NCBI GenBank assembly: GCA_028565635.1
Contig: JAOXYB010032452.1
Coordinates: forward strand, 1 to 14,426
Direction: 5' to 3'
Length of the DNA stretch: 14,426 nt
Source of the DNA: Phoronis ovalis
Taxonomy: Eukaryota > Phoronida > Phoronidae
Shown here: piece by piece, positions 12,101 to 14,426 of the stretch
Position numbering within the stretch: position 1 is the stretch's first letter
How the letters are laid out: each line of letters begins with the position of its first letter
Notes under the pieces: model-generated
Seen by the model: the letters and a program-made list of their open reading frames with translations, nothing else
The model's database searches: none
What the model was told of the DNA's origin: nothing
Program-made: the position numbers and the translations under genes

Positions 12101-14138
12101 AAATAGTTTATATACGGCAGAATAACATCATAGTAATCAAATAGTAAAAAGATCCAAAACACTTGAGCGTGTCTGACACGAAACACTTAGCTGTCACTGT
12201 CATGAGTTGTCTGTTTAGTTTGCGTTTGCTATATTATTAAAACTGCAACAGTTTTTCAACGCAAAGTGTTCTTTTAACAGACAGAAGAAGCAGCTTAAAA
12301 GTTGCTTTTTCTGTCTGTTGAATTTTACCCCTTGTTTGATGTGCAATAAGTAAACTGTTCCACTTTGCATTGAAAATTCGTTTTAAACAATGATAAAAAA
12401 ATTATTAACAACACAGTTTCAGCAACAAAGCTGGAAGACATATTGTTCTTGCATTTGGTTCTTTTCACTCTGACAGTAACAAAACATATTATTTGATAAC
12501 TCAAAGAAACTTGAATCATAATGTTTGCTAGGTTCAAGAGATGAACATTGGAAGTGAAAAAAGGCTGCCACATGAAACATAATTATCCTTAACTTGGAAA
12601 GTACTGGACTGATTTCAACGAACTGATTAAAAATGTTTACTGGGTTCTTAAGATTAGTGGACAATTTGGTGGGTGTCTTGGATGCTACATACTGTGTCGA
12701 TGTGCAACATTAATGCTTTTAACTAGTTTTTGATATTTTAGAAAGTAATTAATGTTATTAGTTTGAATGTATATACATTATTTTAATTTGAATTAACGTT
12801 GTCTTTGTGAATTTTTTAGGTTTTGAAGCAGCTTAATTATATTGATGCGACAAACACTGTGCAGCTGAAAGGAAGAGTAGCATGTGAAATGTCAAATCAT
12901 GAGCTAATTTTGACCGAGTTAGTCTTTGAAAATGTTCTGACAAACCTTCATGAGGCAGATATAGCGGCCATCTTGTCCTGCTTGGTGTTTGAAATGAAAA
13001 ACTGCAGTGAACCAAACCTCAATGCTGATTTGGTGAAGGTATTTTTGCTAACTTTATGACAGTTATTCAAAGAATTACCTATATAGTGTTGAAACAAAAG
13101 AGGAAAAAAAATGTGTTTATTATTTTACATGTCATCAGCTTTAATTGACAAAAGTATCTGATTTTAGGGAAATGGATTAATAATTTGAGTTTTAATTTTT
13201 TTGTCTTTTCATACAAAAATCAAACATGTTCTTTGGACATCATCTTAATATTTATTATCTTCATTGGTGCTTGTGATCTGTGTTGCTAGCTTGAGGAACA
13301 TAGTATCTATAACTGGCATCAAATCCTTTGGTTGAAACCTTTGCCTTATAGTTGACTAATTAAATGTGATTACAATTAAACTTTACTGAGACTGAGTAAA
13401 TACTCATGATGTAAGACTTTTGCTTTTTTATGATCCAGTTTTATCATTAATTGTTTTAGGGCAAAAATAAGGTTATAGATATTGCCACGAAAATTGGTAT
13501 CCTTCAAAAGCAGTGTGGGCTGTTAGAACCTGTGGAAGACTATGTTGGGCAATTTAAGTTTGGTTTGATGGAAGTAGTTTTTGAATGGGCACGAGGCACG
13601 GTGAGTGTTATAGTCTAATTGGGTTCATGGTGTGATTAACTATTCAAATGATTTGTGTGGTAGAGAGATGGAACTGTGTGTTATATAGTGTTTATTATAT
13701 TTGATTTTGCTCTTGGTCGTTGATTTGTGTATTGTTTCTGTGAATACCGAAAGCAATAAGATGACCTAAAATCTAAATTTGGTCTTCAAATATCCTCATT
13801 CATCAATTAAGTTAGATAGTTTGAGTAACCAATGGAATTCTTTAACAGATTCAAACTCTGTCAGTTGTGATATTACGTAATTGTGTTTAATTATAAACAG
13901 GACCATGTAAAGTTTAATGTAATAACATTTTTTGTAGCCTTTTGCAAAAATTACGGAACTGACGGATGTTCAAGAAGGAATTATTGTCCGATGTATACAG
14001 CGATTGAATGAAATTCTTAAAGATGTTAGAAATGCTGCACGCATTATTGGCGACCCTGTTCTGCTGCAGAAAATGAAAGATACATCAAGCATGATAAAAA
14101 GAGACATTGTGTTTGCTGCTAGTCTTTACACTCAATGA
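22..14138 (+). CDS. SKIC2: SKI2-type exosome RNA helicase (SKIV2L/SKIC2 orthologue), 21 exons, 5' partial
   Basis: This is a Ski2-like DExH 3'-to-5' RNA helicase, the motor of the cytosolic SKI complex that feeds mRNA into the exosome. The join is 22-147, 461-578, 796-982, 1898-2094, 2334-2519, 2789-2934, 3321-3467, 4464-4548, 4964-5070, 5453-5599, 6163-6256, 6537-6749, 7353-7463, 7923-8153, 8506-8778, 9145-9548, 9868-10078, 11766-11876, 12820-13038, 13460-13600 and 13938-14138. It gives 1217 residues with no internal stop; vertebrate SKI2 has about 1250, so only a short N-terminus is missing. Motif I AHTSAGKT is at residues 297-304, motif II DEVH at 388-391, SAT at 419-421, motif [11 protein letters not shown] at 625-634 and motif [12 protein letters not shown] at 663-672. 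Arch-insertion and DSHCT regions follow. MTR4 is excluded because the N-terminal arm ([18 protein letters not shown]) and the insertion are of SKI2 type. The gene assignment is very secure; individual splice sites are inferred from phase and homology. Confidence 0.97.
148..460 (+). other. Intron 1 (phase 2)
   Basis: GT-AG intron with donor GTCTGG and a T-rich acceptor ending at 460. I recognise no gene, RNA or repeat in it. Confidence 0.8.
461..578 (+). CDS. SKIC2: SKI2 exon 2 (N-terminal arm)
   Basis: Residues 43-81 after completing R42. It ends in [11 protein letters not shown], matching the conserved PTTGQILGYKE segment of vertebrate SKI2. The acceptor is TTTTTTAG and the donor is consensus GTAAGT at 579, phase 0. 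Confidence 0.93.
796..982 (+). CDS. SKIC2: SKI2 exon 3 (N-terminal arm)
   Basis: Residues 82-143 plus one base of E144. It contains [10 protein letters not shown] and [16 protein letters not shown], hallmark SKI2 N-terminal motifs. The acceptor is TTGTAG at 790-795 and the donor GTACAT at 983. This is the only phase-1 junction; it rejoins as G|AA (Glu) with exon 4, giving [10 protein letters not shown]. Confidence 0.93.
983..1897 (+). other. Intron 3 (phase 1), 915 bp
   Basis: AT-rich intron with donor GTACAT and acceptor ATTTCAG. It has a run of seven G at 1497-1503 and no recognisable coding, RNA or structured repeat content. An open stretch running from 1864 into exon 4 simply reads through the acceptor. 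Confidence 0.85.
1898..2094 (+). CDS. SKIC2: SKI2 exon 4 (N-terminal arm, acidic linker)
   Basis: Residues 145-209. It begins with [12 protein letters not shown], equivalent to the SKI2 motif LLTIPPGF, then becomes variable and acidic, with a SEEEEEVEK stretch near residues 194-202 typical of the flexible linker before the helicase core. Acceptor TTTCAG, donor GTATAA, phase 0 at the 3' side. Confidence 0.93.
2334..2519 (+). CDS. SKIC2: SKI2 exon 5 (linker to helicase core)
   Basis: Residues 210-271. It contains SESLENLV and then [20 protein letters not shown], matching the conserved WAIPVD segment just before the first RecA domain. Acceptor TTTTGACAG, consensus donor GTAAGT at 2520, phase 0 on both sides. 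Confidence 0.93.
2789..2934 (+). CDS. SKIC2: SKI2 exon 6 (RecA1, motif I)
   Basis: Residues 272-319 plus two bases of R320. It opens with [11 protein letters not shown] (Q-motif-like) and carries Walker A AHTSAGKT at 297-304, with K303 and T304 as the ATP-phosphate and Mg-coordinating residues. The acceptor has a long T tract; the donor is GTAGTT. Confidence 0.97.
2935..3320 (+). other. Intron 6 (phase 2)
   Basis: AT-rich intron with donor GTAGTT and acceptor TTTTTGCAG. Open stretches on both strands here are chance AT-rich frames; I see no gene or repeat. Confidence 0.85.
3321..3467 (+). CDS. SKIC2: SKI2 exon 7 (RecA1, motifs Ia-Ic)
   Basis: Residues 321-368, bounded by split Arg codons 320 and 369. 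It shows [15 protein letters not shown] (motif Ia, RNA-backbone contact), GLITGD (motif Ib) and TTEILR (motif Ic). Acceptor TTTTTGCAG, donor GTTTGT. Confidence 0.97.
3545..3899. mobile_element. MITE-like non-autonomous DNA transposon with inverted termini
   Basis: The ends are an exact 18-bp inverted repeat: 3545-3562 reads aatagactatttgcatgc and 3882-3899 is its reverse complement. Similarity continues inward with gaps to about 3590 and 3857, where GGACCC on the left pairs with the complement of GGGTCTG on the right. The 355-bp size, lack of coding capacity and intronic position are typical of a MITE. The family is unknown. A TA target duplication is possible but cannot be separated from the palindromic ends. 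Confidence 0.65.
4143..4221 (+). other. Exon-like segment in intron 7 (candidate poison or fossil exon)
   Basis: It is preceded by AATTGCAG and followed by a possible donor GTACAA. Joined to exon 7 it reads on as [15 protein letters not shown] and so on for 26 codons, then meets a stop soon after the donor. Its length of 79 does not restore the frame into exon 8. It contains a short direct repeat, CTTCATCTAAGG, twice. It may be unused; no transcript evidence is available here. Confidence 0.3.
4464..4548 (+). CDS. SKIC2: SKI2 exon 8 (RecA1, motif II DEVH)
   Basis: Residues 370-397. It contains [19 protein letters not shown] and the DEVH box at 388-391; D388 and E389 are the Mg-binding and catalytic residues. 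HYIND follows, as in SKI2/MTR4. Acceptor TTAATTAG is modest; donor GTAAGT is consensus; phase 0. Confidence 0.96.
4549..4963 (+). other. Intron 8 (phase 0)
   Basis: Consensus donor GTAAGT; acceptor TTCTAAG at 4963. It holds a short AATTAT tandem repeat around 4572-4591 and nothing else recognisable. Confidence 0.85.
4964..5070 (+). CDS. SKIC2: SKI2 exon 9 (RecA1, motif III)
   Basis: Residues 398-432 plus two bases of G433. It carries [23 protein letters not shown] (motif III, SAT at 419-421) and EFADWV. It must end at 5070, before GCAAGT, to give [14 protein letters not shown], which matches the family ADWIGR segment. Confidence 0.95.
5071..5452 (+). other. Intron 9, a GC-AG intron (phase 2)
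   Basis: The donor is GCAAGT at 5071-5076 and the acceptor TTTTCAG ends at 5452. Nearby GT choices (5066 and 5075) both lead to acg-gac-taa, a stop, at the start of exon 10. Only the GC donor keeps the frame and restores the conserved Gly-Arg. No other content is recognised. Confidence 0.88.
5453..5599 (+). CDS. SKIC2: SKI2 exon 10 (start of RecA2)
   Basis: Residues 434-481, flanked by split Gly codons 433 and 482. It contains [19 protein letters not shown] and [17 protein letters not shown], the conserved link into the second RecA domain. Acceptor TTTTCAG; donor GTTGGT is non-consensus, with GG|G rejoining exon 11. Confidence 0.95.
5600..6162 (+). other. Intron 10 (phase 2), 563 bp
   Basis: Donor GTTGGT, acceptor TTTTGCAG. 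It contains a small cluster of local direct repeats at about 5938-5991 (GTAGGYGTCATT twice, TCTATTTATTG twice). No coding content; the open frames overlapping exon 10 merely read through the donor. Confidence 0.85.
5938..5991. repeat. Short imperfect direct repeats in intron 10
   Basis: The motif ggtaggYgtcatt occurs twice about 19 bp apart, and immediately after it tctatttattg occurs twice in tandem. Likely replication slippage; no function is suggested. Confidence 0.5.
6163..6256 (+). CDS. SKIC2: SKI2 exon 11 (variable RecA2 loop)
   Basis: Residues 483-513. [14 protein letters not shown] and [12 protein letters not shown] match the family segment around SK..Q.FGAK. It ends ATGATG before donor GTAAAG, phase 0, so residues MM join DKNVWLS of exon 12. 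The acceptor is TTTTGCAG. Confidence 0.93.
6332..6374 (+). other. Exon-like 43-nt segment in intron 11 (candidate poison microexon)
   Basis: A good pyrimidine-rich acceptor (TTTTTCTGTTTGCTTTTATAG, ending at 6331) and a perfect donor GTAAGT (6375-6380) bracket 43 nt. After exon 11 it would read [14 protein letters not shown] and then, spliced to exon 12, immediately hit a TAA. The length is not a multiple of three. It may be a regulated NMD exon or an accidental pair of sites. Confidence 0.35.
6537..6749 (+). CDS. SKIC2: SKI2 exon 12 (RecA2, motif IV)
   Basis: Residues 514-584. [19 protein letters not shown] leads into AIAFTFSKR (motif IV, 534-541), then [16 protein letters not shown] and RELPQ, all as in SKI2. 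Acceptor TGTTATAG, donor GTATAA, phase 0 on both sides. Confidence 0.96.
6750..7352 (+). other. Intron 12 (phase 0), 603 bp
   Basis: Donor GTATAA, acceptor TTGTACAG. A short GCCTTG...CAAGGC inverted pair lies near 7104-7129 in a slightly less AT-rich patch. I could not identify any element or gene. Confidence 0.85.
7353..7463 (+). CDS. SKIC2: SKI2 exon 13 (RecA2, HHSG motif)
   Basis: Residues 585-621. It contains [19 protein letters not shown] (motif IVa, H599-H600-S601-G602) and [12 protein letters not shown]. Acceptor TTGTACAG, donor GTAAGA, phase 0. Confidence 0.97.
7464..7922 (+). other. Intron 13 (phase 0)
   Basis: Donor GTAAGA, acceptor GTTCTGCAG. AT-rich, with no recognisable feature. 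Confidence 0.85.
7923..8153 (+). CDS. SKIC2: SKI2 exon 14 (RecA2, motifs V and VI)
   Basis: Residues 622-698. [19 protein letters not shown] (motif V) and [17 protein letters not shown] (motif VI with arginine fingers R667, R670 and R671) are intact, so the protein should be an active ATPase. The upstream open frame from 7875 is intron read-through. Donor GTAAGT is consensus. Confidence 0.98.
8154..8505 (+). other. Intron 14 (phase 0)
   Basis: Donor GTAAGT, acceptor ATATTTAG. No recognisable content. Confidence 0.85.
8506..8778 (+). CDS. SKIC2: SKI2 exon 15 (winged helix, start of insertion)
   Basis: Residues 699-789. [20 protein letters not shown] and [13 protein letters not shown] are diagnostic of Ski2/Mtr4 winged-helix regions. 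A charged, probably helical stretch ([18 protein letters not shown]) then starts the arch stalk. Donor GTAGGA, phase 0. Confidence 0.97.
8779..9144 (+). other. Intron 15 (phase 0)
   Basis: Donor GTAGGA, acceptor TTTTTCAG. No recognisable content. Confidence 0.85.
9145..9548 (+). CDS. SKIC2: SKI2 exon 16 (arch / KOW-like barrel)
   Basis: Residues 790-923 plus two bases of R924; the largest exon. [20 protein letters not shown] begins the KOW-like barrel of the insertion domain; [14 protein letters not shown] and [10 protein letters not shown] match its end. In the family this insertion sits on the RNA entry side and gates exosome access. Donor GTTTGC is weak but the frame is unambiguous. Confidence 0.95.
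9549..9867 (+). other. Intron 16 (phase 2)
   Basis: Donor GTTTGC, acceptor TTATTCAG. No recognisable content; the open frame past 9548 is donor read-through. Confidence 0.85.
9868..10078 (+). CDS. SKIC2: SKI2 exon 17 (arch stalk)
   Basis: Residues 925-994. It contains [28 protein letters not shown] and [10 protein letters not shown], matching the family TLDPVNDLQLKD and HSPRF segments that form the descending arch helices. Acceptor TTATTCAG, donor GTATGT, phase 0. Confidence 0.95.
10564..10600. repeat. Short inverted repeat (hairpin) in intron 17
   Basis: cacatcgaa at 10564-10572 and its exact complement ttcgatgtg at 10592-10600 are separated by 19 bases. Small; it could be chance or a remnant of a larger element. 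Confidence 0.45.
10912..11400 (-). pseudogene. Broken EcKinase / CHK-kinase-like (DUF227) gene fragment, antisense in intron 17
   Basis: Read on the minus strand, 11340-10987 gives an open frame whose central part, [32 protein letters not shown] and [15 protein letters not shown], resembles the C-terminal third of EcKinase-family small-molecule kinases. Upstream, in a different frame (about 11396-11325), lies [20 protein letters not shown], resembling the strand carrying the family's DFQ (DFG-like) motif but with HLDLQ. A frameshift near 11322 therefore separates the two parts. An in-frame TGA (10987-10989) precedes [10 protein letters not shown], which looks like the family's C-terminal helix and ends at a TAA at 10912-10914. 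No intron is visible across the match, so a processed copy is possible. The catalytic N-terminal part was not found. Non-functional as it stands. Confidence 0.6.
11766..11876 (+). CDS. SKIC2: SKI2 exon 18 (start of helical bundle)
   Basis: Residues 995-1031. It encodes [20 protein letters not shown] and KQRIE, matching [21 protein letters not shown] of the family. Acceptor is a long T tract ending TTTTTCAG; donor GTTAGT, phase 0. Weaker at its N-terminal FDQMSHNMG, which is variable. Confidence 0.94.
11877..12819 (+). other. Intron 18 (phase 0), 943 bp, holds a fold-back
   Basis: Donor GTTAGT, acceptor TTTTTTAG. It contains a strong hairpin (12276-12319) within a larger imperfect fold-back. 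Minus-strand open frames at 12325-12664 have no recognisable protein character. Confidence 0.85.
12276..12319 (+). repeat. Strong hairpin / fold-back in intron 18
   Basis: aacagacagaagaagcagc (12276-12294) and gttgctttttctgtctgtt (12301-12319) form a 19-bp stem around the loop ttaaaa. The two non-Watson-Crick positions are G-U in plus-strand RNA, so the stem is unbroken in the transcript sense. An outer pair (TTTCAACGCAAAGTG near 12254-12268 with CACTTTGCATTGAAA near 12361-12375) extends the fold with an asymmetric bulge. Too short to call a microRNA; possibly a decayed inverted-repeat element. Confidence 0.6.
12820..13038 (+). CDS. SKIC2: SKI2 exon 19 (DSHCT helical bundle)
   Basis: Residues 1032-1104. 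[40 protein letters not shown] and [12 protein letters not shown] match the highly conserved DSHCT start, including GRVAC and the E(L/I)(I/L)LTEL helix. Acceptor TTTTTTAG, donor GTATTT, phase 0. Confidence 0.97.
13039..13459 (+). other. Intron 19 (phase 0)
   Basis: Donor GTATTT, acceptor TTGTTTTAG. No recognisable content. Confidence 0.85.
13460..13600 (+). CDS. SKIC2: SKI2 exon 20 (DSHCT helical bundle)
   Basis: Residues 1105-1151. [20 protein letters not shown] and VVFEWARGT match the family segment ending VVYEWARG. Acceptor TTGTTTTAG, donor GTGAGT, phase 0. Confidence 0.96.
13601..13937 (+). other. Intron 20 (phase 0)
   Basis: Donor GTGAGT, acceptor TTTTTTGTAG. No recognisable content. 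Confidence 0.85.
13938..14138 (+). CDS. SKIC2: SKI2 exon 21 (C-terminal end and stop)
   Basis: Residues 1152-1217 and a TGA stop at 14136-14138. [32 protein letters not shown] and the terminal [14 protein letters not shown] match the nearly invariant SKI2/MTR4 C-terminus, so this is the true protein end. Confidence 0.98.
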   Translation, partial: PFAKITELTDVQEGIIVRCIQRLNEILKDVRNAARIIGDPVLLQKMKDTSSMIKRDIVFAASLYTQ

Positions 14139-14164
14139 GAATTGACAGCTATAATGAAGACACA

Positions 14165-14426
14165 TTAACCCTTTTCCTCCCAGGTGACGATATATCGGCA
14201 GTACTTGAACATATTCTAATTAAATGAAAATAATCATTTTGCATAAAATACATTCGTGCTATGTAATTTTGAACCTTTCCCGGTTTGTGTTACCAAAGTT
14301 CATAGAGGTCATCTCCCCTGAACGCGCATGTGTTAAAGCTAAGCGCCTATCTGTTTATTTGAAGTGCAGTCTAAAGTGTGCTGGAAAATATTTCAATTAT
14401 TATCGACACGAACGTATGCCAAGTTT
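14165..14426. mobile_element. Possible piggyBac-like MITE end (one terminus only)
   Basis: TTAA at 14165-14168 is followed directly by CCCTTTTCCTCCC, the arrangement expected of a piggyBac-type terminus (TTAA target site plus CCC-starting inverted repeat). A 10-bp palindrome cgatatatcg follows at 14188-14197. The matching far terminus is not in the window, so this is only a suggestion. Confidence 0.25.
14219..14224 (+). terminator. Candidate polyadenylation signal ATTAAA
   Basis: This is the first common poly(A) hexamer after the SKI2 stop. No cleavage site can be assigned, and a signal beyond the window edge is possible. Confidence 0.35.

Larger units (their letters stand above)
14139..14426 (+). 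other. 3' UTR and downstream flank
   Basis: 288 bases after the stop with no coding content. A variant poly(A) signal ATTAAA lies at 14219-14224, 81 bases past the stop; no AATAAA is seen in this flank. From about 14280 the sequence is richer in GC and CpG (aacgcgcatg, aagcgcc) than the introns. The transcript end cannot be fixed from sequence alone. Confidence 0.55.

Noticed and set aside
12325-12664. Overlapping minus-strand open frames in intron 18
   Set aside because: Low-complexity translations without any family motif. Two frames overlap, and neither is convincing.
1-14426. A novel multi-gene system (defence locus, CRISPR, operon)
   Set aside because: All strong coding signal belongs to one spliced SKI2 gene. 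No arrays, RNA genes or second intact gene were found.

Overview
This window is a stretch of an intron-rich, AT-rich animal nuclear genome. It is almost completely occupied by one plus-strand gene, an orthologue of the cytosolic RNA-exosome helicase SKI2 (SKIV2L/SKIC2 in vertebrates). I placed 21 coding exons by combining family homology, splice sites and codon phase. They run from an internal N-terminal exon (position 22, first exon(s) missing upstream) to the stop codon at 14136-14138, and together encode 1217 residues. All 20 introns keep the frame. Residue numbers below count from the first whole codon in the window (position 23), so the real protein is longer by the missing N-terminus, probably a few tens of residues.

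Layout: exons 1-5 (22-2519) encode the N-terminal arm that in yeast and human binds the SKI3/SKI8 subunits. Exons 6-14 (2789-8153) encode the two RecA domains of a DExH helicase, with motifs [25 protein letters not shown] and [10 protein letters not shown]. Exons 15-17 (8506-10078) encode the winged-helix start and the Ski2 insertion/arch with a KOW-like barrel. Exons 18-21 (11766-14138) encode the C-terminal helical bundle (DSHCT), ending in a strongly conserved tail. The downstream 288 bases hold the start of the 3' UTR and possibly a transposon end.

The introns hold the less routine material: one GC-AG intron (intron 9); a MITE-like inverted-repeat element of about 355 bp in intron 7; two exon-like segments (introns 7 and 11) whose inclusion would introduce stops; an antisense, frameshifted remnant of an EcKinase/CHK-kinase-like gene in intron 17; and fold-back repeats in introns 17 and 18.

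The organism is most likely an invertebrate animal. A mollusc or other lophotrochozoan would fit the intron-rich gene structure and the EcKinase remnant, but I cannot prove this. There is no operon, CRISPR, RNA gene or prokaryotic signature. I see no new multi-gene system here. The window is a conserved housekeeping gene with a few interesting intronic and splicing details.
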